Notes: generated by a model not told the origin, from the sequence alone. A stretch of 38,408 nt of DNA from Ettlia oleoabundans (GCA_019693395.1 JAAMXP010005426.1:1-38408), one strand, 5' to 3'; shown: positions 11,150-23,900, counted from the first letter of the stretch. Translations and numbers: made by a program.

Positions 11150-13768
11150 TCAGACTAGCTTGCCTGTCTCCACAATCTGCTTGATTTTAGTGATGGCCTT
11201 GGCGGGGTTCAAGCCCTTGGGGCACACTGCAATATAGGCGGAGTTGGGGGCCTGGCTGAGGCATTTTCTAGAGGATTGTAGCATACACAGCGCCCCTTCC
11301 CCCCAGCAGCTGTGTGCTCCTGGAAAATTGAAGACAGCAGCAAGGGACCAGAAGGACAAGCATAGAGCACAATGGGGCATTAGGGCACAACGGGGCACCA
11401 ACAGGCATCCTGTTGCTGCTGCACCAACGCTGGAAGGGTTGAATGCATGCGCAACCCACCGGTTGCACAGTTGCCAATCGTATGGCAGCGGTATAGCCTG
11501 CGAGCAGGGAGAGAAAGCCGCGTGAATGACATGTTAAAGCAGAAGAGTATGCCATGGGGAGAGCACACCGGCCCTTTTCCCGTAGTGCATGCACATCAAC
11601 AGCGGCTTCGTTCAGCTCCAAACTTGTTCAGCCATCCATCCCAGGACCGAGTCCCAAAGCAATTCACTAAGGTGGCCCCATAAGCATGTGGTGGTATGCT
11701 ATGCTATGTGCCAGGGCCATCCCAAACTTCCAACGTGCCAGGGGCCATTCTAAAGCAAAGCAAAGCAACAACAGGCCCACGCTCTGCCAGGAGCAACATT
11801 CTGCCACGCCACACTCACTTCCATTGGTCATTCACGTTGCGGATGCGTTCGTCTGTGAAATCGTCGCGGCTATCAATGATCCACCTGCACTCCCATATGC
11901 CGGGGAGGTGTGAACGGGCGTGGCATGCTTGCATATAAAGGAGAATGTTGGTGATGATGACCACAACAAGAAGTACCACCATAGGCAAGGAGGGCGCGAA
12001 ATGGGTGCTTGCATCACCCAACTGTAACCACCATTGCCAACATTTAAGCAACTATGCCCTTGAGGCCCATGCCCACCTGTACGCCGCCAGCAGCACTGCC
12101 GGTCCCAGGTACTTGTCTGAGTTCCACCAGTATGAGGGGCAAGAGGTGGAGCAGCAGGCGCAGAGGATGCACTCGTACAGGCCGTCCAGCTTGGCCCGAT
12201 CCTCCTTGCTCTGCAGATACTCCTTGCCATCACTGCAGGCGATGTAGGGGCCAGGACACGGGCAATGGCGGATGAATGGAGCGTTTGGCAAACTGTGTGC
12301 CCGTGGTTGACACGAAGGCAGCAAATGCGAAGTGCTCAACAGCAAAAAAATACAAACAACTCAAGGATAAGCAATGGCACATGGACTGAGCGCTGTGGCA
12401 AACTCGTCTGCCAGCCTACTCACGGCTTAGGCTTTGTTGTCTGCAAGTACGGCTGGATGTGCTTGTATTGCGCGTAAAAATTGGACATGTCCACAACCTG
12501 CAAACAAGGAAGGCCAAGGGAGCTCGAAATAGCCGTTGTAGCTGCCGGCAGCTGAGATGGTGTGTACACTGCCTGGGCACCACAACCGCAAGGGCACAGC
12601 CTCTGGAAACAGCAGTTGACCACCTGCTCTCTTCTGTTTTATAAGGGAAGGGAGAGTTGCAGCCTCCCCACACACCCTGCTGCCTACTCACCAAATCCTT
12701 GATCACAAACATGTGGGGCAGCGGCGCCACTCGTGTGACCTTGCTGGCATCGCGGTCAACCTGCGACATCAGAGGGCAGCACGGCTGGTGGCCCAAGGTG
12801 CAGCTACGAGATGGCGCGAGGGCTTTGCTTGATGTTCAGGAAACGCAGTGCAGCTCAATGGCAGGCTGCCTTGCTGGGTTGGCGGGCTGAGTGACAGTAC
12901 AATCAGCAACGACTAAGCCCACTGAACGCCATTTGTTAAAAGGCCCGTCTCCGAACAGCGCGCTGCAGCGTGTCAGCGCACCTTTGTGAGGCAGGCCAGG
13001 CCGTTGGTGCCGTCAATGTTCATGGAACAGGAGCCACAGATGCCCTCACGGCACGACCGCCGCAGGCTCAGCGTTGGGTCCTGCTCGTCCTTGATTTTAA
13101 TCAGCACATCCAGCATCATAGGGCCGCACCTGCACCACACTTGAAAACCAAGTTTATGGAGCAGCCCAGGAGGTGTGGGGGTAATGCTTCAGCAGCACGT
13201 CGCCGGCGAAGCGCCAGTAAATTCCTTGCTCAGAGGACAGCTAGCGTAACAGGAAAATGGCACTGCCGGCATCAGTCTGACGAGCTGTCATATTGTTGGC
13301 TTTCCTGGCTGCCACACGACACAGGCAGCCACGCTGGCCAGACCGTTACCAACTGCAGAACCTGGCACAGAAGGGTGACACAGCACGCGGCACCACTCAC
13401 GAGTTGATGTCCACCTTGTACGAGTCGTACTTTGGCGGCTCCGCGCTGTCTGGATTCCTGCAGCAGCACGAGCGGCACAAGCGGGGTGACTACCAGGATA
13501 CAAGTGACAGCGGTGACGCCGGCTGCCGCGCCCAGCAGCGGAGTGGCCGGCCAGGCCTGGAGTCGCAGGCGACCTAAATCGCAGCTATACCGGTCCTAAC
13601 GGACACCCAAGCTCACCAACGGTACACCAGAAATTCCTTCTCCACAACAGGCTTGCCGCCAGCGGCGGCACTAGAGGCTGCCTGGGTGGCGGTTCCGCGC
13701 GCTAGTTGCTGCACTTCCGGCTTCAACAGCTGGCTACCGCGCTGCAACCCTCGCCAGAGGGCCTGCAT
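11150..13768 (-). CDS. SDHB: succinate dehydrogenase iron-sulfur subunit, mitochondrial
   Basis: Nine exons on the minus strand: 13617-13768, 13401-13457, 12982-13129, 12692-12760, 12424-12497, 12077-12232, 11819-11884, 11460-11497, 11150-11226. They give 278 residues, the usual length for this subunit. It passes electrons from the FAD subunit of complex II to ubiquinone at the inner mitochondrial membrane. The [2Fe-2S] ligands are C96, C101, C104 and C116 (in [13 protein letters not shown]). The cysteines of [14 protein letters not shown] (188-198) and [14 protein letters not shown] (245-255) bind the [4Fe-4S] and [3Fe-4S] clusters. The N-terminus ([13 protein letters not shown]...) is Arg-rich and lacks acidic residues, as a mitochondrial presequence should. 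An in-frame ATG further upstream (13903) would spoil that presequence and was not chosen. It lies head to head with the next gene, 251 bp apart. Confidence 0.95.
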
Positions 13769-14019
13769 ACTGGCCGGTTGCCTGGTCTTGAAGAAGGACG
13801 CGGAGTAACCCTTGACTATAGGCGGTTCGGGACAACTGTGACCACACACAGTATGTAAAGTAACCGCTGTGTGGTCTCTTGGTGCTTTCTGGAGACTAGA
13901 CAACGGAGTCCAGGCTGGTGCCAGGCAAGCCGGGACCTGTTGGACTGGATTTCTCCCTAATACTTACCAATACTTAGGGGTTTTATCAAAGCTAATCTGC
14001 GGGTGGCTCGCGAGCAAAT
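13769..14019. promoter_or_regulatory. short divergent promoter region between SDHB and the unknown organelle protein
   Basis: Only 251 bp separate the two start codons, which point away from each other. Both transcripts must start within it, so at least part of the promoter is shared. I saw no clear TATA box. Confidence 0.5.
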
Positions 14020-15785
14020 ATGCGGGCAACGCAGGCTCGCATGGGCAGTGCTGCAAGGGCGAGTGAGCACAAAGTGGTTCAAAATGTAGCTCGTGCAATG
14101 CATGCACCACGCCGGGTCCTCGTCCGCCCGCGTGCTCAAGCAGAATACAAGGTGAGCATTCTTGTTCTTGCTCCGGCCTTGTAGGCCCCAAAACGCACGC
14201 CAAGGTGCACCAGCTCATCCAAGGAGGGATGCATGGTGCTCGCAGGAGCTGCTGATGACGCTGGATGCGCTGGATGACAGCGAGTTGGCGGCATGGGCCG
14301 CGCAGCACCGAGAGCGCATCTCCCTCCCCTTCCTGTGCTGGCTGAGTGACGAAGAGCTGGCAGCAACTGCTGCAGATCCTGATCAGCAGCAGCGGCTGTG
14401 GGAGCTGGGCAGCAAGTTGATGGCACTGCGGGAGGGGTTGTCGCCGGTGGGCAACGAGGTGCTACAAGCCGAACTGCGTGCAGCCGCCCTGCGTTGCAGC
14501 CTCGGCAGCTCAATGGATGAGGACAGTGATGAGACTGAGGAGCGCGGCAGCAGCGCTGTAGCTGCAGCGCAAGGCAGCCAGCAGCAGTTGCAACGTGTGG
14601 ACCAACAGCAGCAGCAGCGGAAGTTAGCACAAATGCAAAACCAGGAGGTGCCATCAGCTGCGCTGGCGACTTCTACATTCAGCTCAACAGTGCAGCAGAC
14701 TGCAGCTTTGGGCCTTAGTCCAGAGGGCATTGTTCTGTTCCAGCAGCAGGCAGCAGCTTTGGAAGCGGTGGTGGGCGTGTCGCGCGCCCGCTCCCTCACA
14801 GAGGTCATAGGGCGGGCAAAAGTTGAACATGATACGCAACTGTATCGAATGGCAGAGGCGGACGCAGCAGTAAGCAAGGGCAAGATGTCGGCGCATAGCA
14901 TTGCAGCACCTCAACCATAAGTTGGCTGTGTTCTCTGCAGGCGATTGTGCTGGCATTTAACTCAGGAATGGCTCTTCGTGCTTGATTTGCTGCCTTTGTT
15001 ATTTAGTAGAGCAGTTGTTCAAGGATTTGTCGTTCACACCCAAACCATCAGCTCGCCTGTTATTTGCTTGTCCGCAGGTCCGTATATTGGACGTACTGCT
15101 AAGTGTATCGGAGCGTGAGGAACGAACCGCCATGCTGCCAGATGCATTCACTCCGCCCGCCAGCACGGCAGGTGAGACAGCTTGTTACGTTTACCCAACA
15201 TTGACTCACGTATGCTGCACGCCAGACATCTCTGCCTGCCGGACATCAAACCTTACGTCAGTGCCAGCCCCCTCCTGATGCGTATGGTACAGATGTTTAT
15301 TCCAGACTGCTTGCCCCTGTTCAGCCTGCACCTCGCACCCCTGCTGCAGCTGTGGATGATGACGCTGCCTACTTTTCTCCCGATGAGGATCAAGTGTTCA
15401 CCACCCCGCTGCGCCTGCTGCAAGCAATAGACCTGTACCTGGCGCGCCTGCACAGCAGCGGCAACGGGCGTGCAGCTGGGCAGGAGCTGCCAGTGCTGAC
15501 AGGCGGGGGGCTGCGACTGTCGCTTCCCCAGCTCCAGGTGGGTGGGGCTTGCTTGCTGCTGCAGACTCTGGGGCCGCGACTGCTGTGCAGAACACGTGCA
15601 GACATGCAGCACTGCGCTGACCCAGCCTGATTGCACTTGCCAATCTGCTCTAATTAGACACTGCGGCTGTTTTTTCAAAGTCGTGTGCTGCTGCCCTGTT
15701 GCTCGATGTGCCGCAGGCCATGCTGCACGAGTTGCGGGAGGATGTAGAGGCATATGCCCTGGGCGGCGATGGGGATACCTGTTGA
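14020..15785 (+). CDS. unrecognised protein with organelle-targeting-like N-terminus
   Basis: Five exons (14020-14151, 14246-14869, 15078-15171, 15293-15537, 15717-15785) give 387 residues. I do not recognise the family. The first 40 residues are rich in Arg, Ala and Ser and almost free of acidic residues, like a plastid or mitochondrial transit peptide. Then comes a helical-looking acidic region (DALDDSELAAWAAQHRERI), a Gln-rich low-complexity stretch, and a more conserved-looking C-terminal half with MLPDAFTPP, EDQVFTTPLRLLQAIDLYL and LHELREDVEAYAL. The start at 14020 was preferred over the in-frame ATGs at 14041 and 14098 because it gives the longest transit-like segment. The acceptor at 15293 is a TACAG and is the least certain junction; phases close with it. 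A TGTAA signal follows at 15835. Confidence 0.72.
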
Positions 15786-15834
15786 TAGGCAAGCCAGGAG
15801 GCCAGCAAGTATGCTTGGTATCACCGCTGTTATT

Positions 15835-15839
15835 TGTAA
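15835..15839 (+). terminator. TGTAA polyadenylation signal candidate
   Basis: TGTAA lies 50 nt after the stop of the unknown gene. UGUAA is the usual polyadenylation signal in chlorophyte algae. Confidence 0.55.
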
Positions 15840-15850
15840 AAGGTGTGACC

Positions 15851-15855
15851 TTACA
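15851..15855 (-). terminator. TGTAA polyadenylation signal candidate, minus strand
   Basis: The plus strand reads TTACA here, so the minus strand has TGTAA, about 215 nt after the stop of the F-box/LRR gene. It nearly abuts the signal of the facing gene at 15835. Confidence 0.4.
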
Positions 15856-16070
15856 AAATAAACTTGTGAAGTGCATCCTACAAACCACAAGAGAGTCGCA
15901 TGGTCAAGGGGAAATCTATAAAGTGTTTGAAAAAGTTTTGAAGAAGTGGCATGGAAAAATGTCAGTGGAGCTTGCCAAGCAATACACAACACAAGTGCAG
16001 AATGAACATTGCGGTCAACGGCCTTTTACCCACATTTTGCTGTGTATGAAAACTTTTAACCCCTGTGCTT

Positions 16071-18868
16071 CTAGTTCCAGTAGGGGGGTGGCGGTGGGAC
16101 AGGCACGTGGACACCCAGGATACCCACCAATGCGGCAGACAGAATGATCTCCGCCCTAACAGCTGCTCGTCCAGCAACAATGGCAAAATCATGGGGCTTC
16201 ACTGTGCCAGCAGCAAAAAGCAGCAGCACCACTATCGATCCAAGCAGCACCCCAACTGGCGAGACTAAGAGCACGAGAGTCGCGGTCGCTAGCATGAGCA
16301 GCTGGGTCGCCAGGATGCCTCCCACCAAAGCACACATCAGCACCTGCTGCGGCATGCTTGCCTCTGGGGCATGCCGAAGGCGCAAGCGGCGCTCGTCATT
16401 TGCTGTGGCGGTGACCAGTATCAGGTTGAGGACGTTGATAAACCTAGGCAGGTGCCCCCTGTGCTTCTTGTCCCAGAAGCATGCACCGGGGGGCTGGCAG
16501 CGCAGCGTGCTCAGCACTGCTGACATGGACACGCGGCAGCCATCCAGGCGCAGGTGATGCAGTTGGTAAGGGTGTGAAGCGTTGAGCAGCTTGATGCCGG
16601 CGCTTGTGACTCGCGTGTGCGCCACGCTGCGAGCAGAGTTGAAGGAACCTTGTGACGACCGATGAGCGGCATGTGTTGACCACTACACATCCATCCCATG
16701 CAGAAAGCCGCAAGCGTTGGCAGTGACATGCCAGGCATCATCCAACCATTAGCCATGCTCACTCGAGGCTGCGCAGATTAGTTGCACGCGCCAGATGGCA
16801 GCAACAGTCGTCATCAAATTGGGTGCCGCTGACGCCCAGCTTCACAAGGCGCATCAGGTTTGGCAGGCCGATGAACTGGGAGGCCTTCATCTGCAGACTA
16901 ACCCTGATAACATTTTGGTTCACAGTCTTGCAAGCTGGCTGCGGTTGACGCCTGATGAACTCAGCTGCAGCACAGGAGGCATGCTGGCACAGCACCACCA
17001 CCAACCTGGCTGCTTCGCAACTCCAGGTGGGACAACTGCGCCAGGTGCCACAGGAACGACGCGTCGCCGCTATCCATCTTGACGCGGGACAGGTTCAGGT
17101 AAGACAGAGCAGAGAAGGTGCGCAAGAAGGTCAGCCCAGTGGCTGTGACCGCAGATCTGCCTGCCAGGTTCAAGCTAGTCAGCTGGGAGAGCAGCGCCAG
17201 GTGTGCTGCCCCAGCATCACCAATCGACTCATGTGTTTGTGGCTGCACACAGGCAGTACGAGTCAATGTCACTGATAAGCGTTTCCTTTTAGTACTTTTG
17301 CAACGTAGGCTGATCCATAGTTGCGATGGACCTTGTTGCACAGTCGATCACTGGCAGAGACACAACTTGCAGCAACAGCTTACCCTCCAGCATGACAGAT
17401 CAAGCTCCTGCAGCACAGTCAAGCCGGCTAGAGCCTGAAAGCCCTGCTCGGTAACGAGGGGAGCCTCGGGAACCCGCAGCTGCAAGCCATAGGTAAGGGA
17501 GAACTCAAACAAATGCGGATCCCGGACGTGTGCATGCACAGTCAAACACCGCTCCGGATACATCTTGTTCCAGCCCAAAGCTGAAACATGTGCACAGATA
17601 AGGAAAGGAACCCGTTCAAGGCCTCCGTCGGTGCACCTGTGTCAGGCCCACCAGCTCAGACACGTTCGTCATGATGGCATTGCTGACGCCCGCCCCGCTC
17701 AAATCGAGTGCCTCCAACTCGCTTAAAGCCTGCAGGTTGCTGAGACCCTCCAACCCTGGCTGCGGCCGGGCATGCTTCACTGCAACAAATATGTAATTGA
17801 AAGACGAGAGAAGTTAGCAGGTAGGCAAAAGGGTTGAGCGGCTGTTTGACCTGGCTTGCGTTATACTATGCGTATGGGTGAGGGCTGGCAGCAGTAGGCT
17901 CACCAGAGAGCTGTCGCATGCGTGGCAGGAAGGCCAGGGACCTGAGCGAGGGTGTGCGGCCAGCAGAGCTGCAGCTCTCAACCTGCAGACGTAAAACCCG
18001 GTTTGCATGCACAGCAGTTGCTACCTGCTCTCAACGCTCGTCCTGATCTTGAATTGTGTGCACAGCTCGGAACGCGACACATTAAGGCCACCCAGGTGTG
18101 CAGGGGCAGGCTGCTGCCACAGTGGCTAGCAGCTTGTTGATGTTCAGGGCCTCACGTGCAGGCGGTGTAGGTTGGTCATGCCCCTGATGGCGTCATCCAG
18201 CGCCTCTGGCGTGGAGCCCAACACCTCGCACAGATCCAGCTCCTGCAGCTGCAGGCTCTGCAGCCTTGCCAAGCAGGCTCCTTCTTTGAGATGGCACAGC
18301 CTGCACAATGTTGTGAGGAGTGTTGGCAGGGAACCAGCGGCAGCCAGGGGCCAGCAGCGCATTGAACCAGCGCCTTGATGCAAGCAACCTTATGCATGAT
18401 GCCTGCCTGCCTGATTGCGCTTGGGTGCACCTGAGCTGCAGCTTGGTCAGGCGGGTTAGCCCAGCAATGCATGCCACGTTGTGGGGCCGAAGGTCCATGC
18501 ACTCAAGCTTCAGAGTAGCCACGTGAGGGAACACCTGCAGGGCAAACGGGGAAGCTGGGTACAGTGGCATGACAGCCACCATTTCCCAAACACCCTGACC
18601 ATCGGCCCCACCCACTGCACACCTGTTTCAGCTGCTCTGTGTCGGGTGGCACACCCTTGAACCCCAGGGCGCGGACGCTCAGTCTCACAGCACTGTGCCA
18701 TGAGCGCGATACCAGGTGGGCTGCTGCGAGATCTTCACTGTCCAGGTGTTGCAAAATGAGCCGCAGCACGTGCTCATCTAAGGTGCCCCACGGTGACGGC
18801 AGCAGCGACGGTGCGAGAGTCTGCTTGCTGGCATCACTGGCACCCCATACCCATTTGGTCGCTGCCAT
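16071..18868 (-). CDS. F-box / leucine-rich repeat protein with hydrophobic C-terminus
   Basis: Nine minus-strand exons: 18623-18868, 18431-18534, 18156-18300, 17904-17982, 17637-17779, 17384-17479, 17006-17242, 16763-16890, 16071-16626; 577 residues. An F-box lies at about residues 25-65 (TLDEHVLRLILQHLDSEDL, then VSRSWHSAV). Irregular LRRs follow to about residue 440, with AMN1/FBXL-like motifs such as LQELDLCEV, LEALDLSG, LTSLNLAG and LSYLNLSRV. F-box/LRR proteins bind SKP1 and choose substrates for SCF ubiquitin ligases. The last 95 residues are unusual: about three hydrophobic segments (488-514, 515-534, 552-568) and a Pro-rich end VPPPPPYWN, pointing to membrane anchoring. An in-frame ATG at 19009 would add 47 residues; 18868 was preferred because it lies close to the F-box. 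It faces the LYR gene head to head. Confidence 0.82.
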
Positions 18869-19291
18869 TGCGCGCTGTCGCGTCTGCCACACTCGGTCAG
18901 GAGTGTGCGCAAGCACGCCTCTGCCTGCGGGTTGGCCACAACTGCATGTGCCCGTCAGTGCTGCCTGAACAGAAGGGTGACGCACGTCGTTTCCAATCGC
19001 GCCGGGCATAAGAAATGCTGCTGATCACAGCATGCACGAACACGGCGGATTGATAAAGCCATACCCTAGAGCGCCCATTTGAACAGCAACTTGAACAACG
19101 TGCGGGTTGGCATCATGCAAGCCAGCTAAGACTGCTTGTGAACGGGGCAGTGTAAGAATGGAGTGCTCCTGGACGAAACCCAAGGGTGCTCGTGTCGCGC
19201 ACAGCACGGACGGTGAAGAGATGAGAATTGCTTCCATTTGCTATTAATTTGCTCTCAGTCTCTGAGCATAACATGCTGGCAATGTGAGGCC
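18869..19291. promoter_or_regulatory. divergent promoter region between F-box/LRR and LYR genes
   Basis: The start codons of the two genes point outwards and lie 423 bp apart, or 282 bp if the F-box protein starts at 19009. No specific site was recognised. Confidence 0.45.
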
Positions 19292-20159
19292 ATGGCCGTG
19301 GGCGCCTTGCTCCGCCTTGCTCGCACATCCGGTAGCAAAGGGCTTCTGCAGTTCAGAGGCTTGAGCAGCGACGTAACCTATGGGGCCAGCAACTCAGATG
19401 TAGAAGGGCTCATAGAAGAGAACCTGGTGGGTGCTCACCTTGCCGGCTGCCGCCCGCCCCGCCTGCTGCCAGCGAGGCACATCCCCCTCCCACGTTTTGC
19501 CAGCTTACACGCCTTGCTGCCAGTGTAGGACAAGACGACATACCGTAAGCGGGACAATGAGTCGCCTTATCGCCTGCTGACCACACAACGTGAGGCTCTG
19601 GCTCTCTACCGCGAAATCTGGCGCATCTCGTCCCTGTTCAACTGGCCGGATGGCAAGGGCAGGCTATGGTGCGTATTTCTCAAATGCCTCGATGAATGGC
19701 AAAGCGCAGCATGGCATGCAAAATGCTTACGAGCACAACTTAGGCTGCTGCAGGCGGGATGTTCTGCGGGAAAGCGCGCGGCAGGAGTTTGAGGCTGCAC
19801 GCTTTGAGAACGATCCTGAAATAGTGAGCAACCTGCTGCACGCGTTGCTGAAGCAAAATGCGCTTGTCACAGTGAAATGCTCAAGTCATGTGATGTAACT
19901 TGCGTCGCGAAGCGCCGCTTTCCCTTTGCAGACGGTAGAAGTTCGACCCGCATTGCCTTTGTTGCTGCCTGGCCCTACCGTGCTGCAGGTCAACCGCCTG
20001 CTGGTGGTTGGGAGGGATGCGGTGCATCAAGTTGCAGAAAAGTTCTTGGCCAAGCGCCGCAAGATGTTTGAAGAGGCGGAGGTTGCTTTCAAGAATGGAC
20101 AGGGCAGCGCACCCTTGCCTTTTTCACCGTCACCCTATGGTGGGGTTGACAACCGTTGA
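19292..20159 (+). CDS. LYR-motif protein, probably mitochondrial
   Basis: Four exons (19292-19426, 19529-19668, 19754-19823, 19989-20159) give 171 residues. The N-terminus (MAVGALLRLARTSGSK, then FRGLSS) looks like a mitochondrial presequence. The LYR signature is in REALALYREIWRISSLF, followed by FNW, then LRESARQEFEAARFENDPEIV and a C-terminal helix GRDAVHQVAEKF. LYR proteins are small helical adaptors that bind acyl carrier protein and help assemble respiratory complexes or iron-sulfur enzymes; which client this one serves is not evident. All phases close. A neighbouring TGTAA lies at 20619-20623, 460 nt after the stop, rather far. Confidence 0.85.
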
Positions 20160-20935
20160 TTTCGCTTCCTTTTCCTGCTTCTGCTACTCAGAGCTCTCTT
20201 CTGAGGTGTCCCCTGTCTATACTCACTTGCTGTGAATCTTCTAGTAGGTTGCAACGCTTACTGTCAAAAAGATGATAGTACATTGCACACTTGCGCGCCC
20301 AGCATCTGGCAGAGAGCGCAGTGCAACAAAATTGAGGTGCATTTGATTCAACTGACAAGGTTCCGAAGGAGTTAAAGTCAAAAAAGGATTGATGACGGGG
20401 ATTAACAACACCACACAAACGATGCTTGTGAAAGGGCCCAGAAACTCCCGAACAAGTGAAAGAGCAAGTACTGAGGCAAGCCAGCTAGGTGCAGCAGGGT
20501 TTCGGCAGGGGGAAGCAGGAGAGGGCGGGGACGGGACGCTCCAGTGTGATGGCAACAGGATGGGTCTTCAGCAGACAAAAGGGGACATGTGAAAAACCTG
20601 CTACACGCAAAAACACGCTGTAAGGAGCCAAGTGGGCACAAAGGCAAATATGCAAGTTGTTGCCAGAAGTTGCGTCGCCGACGAGCAACCGAACAAAACA
20701 TGCTGAGTGAAAAGTGAGAGCCGCAGTGGCTTGATTTGGAATGATGGGTGAATAACAGGGCAGGGTGGCTGTTTGACAGGGAAAGGCTAGACAACATCAC
20801 AAAGCAAAGCTGGGGCTTGATGTGGTGTAGTGCATCAATCAAGCTAACACAAAAATACATGCTGCTACCCATCGAACTGCTACAGGGCAGGCGAAGAAAC
20901 TGGGCCTCAACACGAGGCTACCCATTGCCACTGCT
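20160..20935. other. convergent intergenic region between LYR and bZIP genes
   Basis: No coding exon is supported; open frames on both strands lack family resemblance. The segment should hold the 3' untranslated regions of both neighbours. TGTAA occurs on the plus strand at 20619-20623. I found no TGTAA on the minus strand. Confidence 0.5.
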
Positions 20936-23900
20936 TCACCGCTTGTACGCCGTGGGAATCGTAATCGTCGACATTCCAGCACCACCCCCCGCCCCTGCTG
21001 TCGCCGCTTCCAAGCTCTCCAGAGCACCTGGCCCGCCGTTCTCAGATGCCAACACAGTGGCAATCTGCAACCATGAATCGCCAGTTGCATTGTGCTTCAG
21101 TCGGAACTGAAACCCAAGCTTCCGCTCGCAGAAGAAGGGTAGGCGAAAACATGACTGTGATCGTGGCACACAATCAAGTGCCAAGCCCAAGGCACAGCAC
21201 GCACCAATTCCTGCAGCCGCAGCAGATGCCCTGCACATCGTGGTGAACTTGCAGCCGCTTCACCCACCTGGTACACGTCTGGGTAGAAGGGATATGACTG
21301 CACAATGGCGCGTGCCTTCTGCAATGGCGACAGAATCGTCTTGAACACTGTGCCGATGAATTCCATGCCAGCCAGGTGCTCCTCCTGCAGGTTGGCCTTC
21401 AGCTCCGTGGTGCACTCATTCACCTGCGGGGAGCGATGCGCACATACTGTAATCGTCAGATGTGAAACAAGGGTTTGAGATGGGGGATTTAGGGCAGCAA
21501 AGTGCATTGTAAGCAAGAGCAACAATTACAAAAGATTTGCTACGGCTGCATGCAAGCCTACCCACCTTGAGCGTCTCGCTTATCACGGTCTGCAGCGCCA
21601 TCATGCGGTCTGGTATGTTGACCATCTGCAGCTTGGCCAGGATGGTGCGCCGCTCTTCCATCACCTTGGTCATGCGGCGCAGGAAAATGTTGCGCAGGCT
21701 CACCACCTGCGAGCGCTGATCCGTGCTGCAGGCAGATGCAGGGGAGAAAGGAGGGCACGGCGTGAGCATTATTTGTGTTGAGATGGGGTGGGTGGTCTAC
21801 CATGGAGCAGAGAAGCGGGGCCAGGATGTTCCATACTGCACGAGGGGTAATACCCAGCTAACCTGTCAGGAATGCCCTGAACAACATTCTGCCACTATTC
21901 TGTGCAACGAGCCTCGCATACGAGACCGCCATCAACATCTGGCCCACCCACCTGAGCTGTAGGCTCTGCGTGACAGCTGCCCAACGATCGCGGTCGTCCG
22001 CTGTGACGCCGCTGCGCCCGTCGTCCAGGGTGGCCGCGATCAGCTTCTGCATGTTGGTGGGGTGCAGCACAGCCGTGTGCATGCACAGCTGCCCCGCCTG
22101 GTCCAGCACTTGGCACAGCTGGTCCATGGCTGCCTGATGCCGCGTGTCGCTGCTGTCAGGGTACCCCTCAATCTGCGGGCCACGACAAGCAACAACAGGG
22201 GCAGCAAGCAGCTCAACAACACTCCTACAAGCAAACTGGTGCTCTTTCGAAAGAGAGATGGCGCCAAGGAAGTGTCGAGCTGTCATTGCCGCACAGCGCC
22301 ACAAATCAAGAATCGTATACAAAACTCGCTGGCACAGCCCGTGACGGACACCAAAGTGGCCACAGACCAGCAAACCAGCAGCACACCACACGGCCCTTCT
22401 GGGCTGCCTACGCAACACAACCTGGCAGCTTCCATCAGGACATCCATCTGACCCCAAACCCCAACCCTAACACCCCGCACCTGCACGAGAAAGTTGCCCA
22501 GCTCCCGCACCGTCTCCTTCCACCGCCCAATGACGACATCAGAGGGCATGGCCTTCACCGCCTTGATCTCAGCTGTAGTCAGCGGCCCCGCGGTGGTGCC
22601 CAGCGTCAGCGCACCCGCTGCCACCGCTCCACCTGTAAGCAGCTTCTGATTGTTGGACTGCAGGTAGTGGTTGCCTAAGTCAAACACCTGCAGGCCAGAG
22701 GTGCATGGGATAAAGGCACCACATCTGTTAATCAGCCAGCGACGAACAACCGAAACTGCAAGTACGAACAGATACCTTCACACATACCTTCCGGAAAAGG
22801 CATCGTTGATGAACAGCCACACCGAGAGCACGACCTAGATCAACCCGCAAACACCCCACAACAGTGCATGACATTCGCAAGCACAACTTTCCATGCCGAC
22901 GTGCGAAAAGCAGGCAAAGCTGATAGGACATGCATTCCGCAATGCACCGCGCCTTTGCCGGCGGCAGGCAGTCCCTGGAGCAGACAAAGGCTGCCCCAAC
23001 CAAAGTAGGGAAAGCGCACCTGCTGCTCGTCCTGGAGCATACGGATGTGCTCATCTCGCAGCGCCAGCACCTTCTCTAGAATGGTGTTGCGGTTCTTCAG
23101 CGAGTTGTTTTCCACGCGCAGCTTGCTCAGTTCTGAGCTCATGTCACCCAGCTGCTCCCCCATGTCCTTCATTTTGGCTTTCTGCAAGGATGGTGGCAGG
23201 AGGAAGCATACTCGGTTGTAAATGCAACAACAACCGGAGCAAGGACTGCAGCAACAAGCAGGGCAGCTGACGATGACAGAATCCAGACAGAGAGGGGAGC
23301 TGGGTTCAAGTGCAACCCTGTGCGAGAAAATTGGCCTGCAATGCCACATTATATACCCATCCACCCACCCCGCGCCTCTCATTTAGCGCGGGAAAAAAAA
23401 TCCACCCACGCCACCCACACACTGCACGTCCTGTCATTTACAAACAGCCTAACCGTGAAGCAGCACTTGTCCAGTGTGCCAACGCTGTGCTACTTCGCTC
23501 CCTGACGTCATGCGAAATTGCAGGCAAACACCCAACAGTTCGCATGCCCCACCTGCCGCTCCCGGAATCGCTTCTGTGCCCGTCTGTTTTTCTCCTGAAC
23601 CGCTGCCGCCCGCTGCTCCGCTGACTTTTTGCCGCCACCGCCGTGCGCGCCGCCGCTGCTGTCCCCCGAGTCGTCACCGCCACCACCGCCGCCCAGGCCG
23701 CTCAGCGGGTTCAGTGTCGCATCCGGAAGCACTATGCTGCTGAACAGATTGGCCGAGGGGGGCGGGGCGGCAAACGCGCCCGGCATTGCGACTGTGTTGC
23801 GAAATTGGGCTTGCATAAGGAGCGGATCGCTCAGCGGTCCGGGCTGCGTTTGGCCAAAGTAGGTCTGCAGAAGAAGCGGAAGCAGGGTTTGGGTGGAGTG

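Noticed and set aside
19824..19898. Read-through of LYR exon 3 (VSNLLHALLKQN), which resembles the start of the next exon
   Set aside because: It ends at a stop after 25 codons, and GTGAGC is a good donor in the needed phase; the similarity is probably coincidence.
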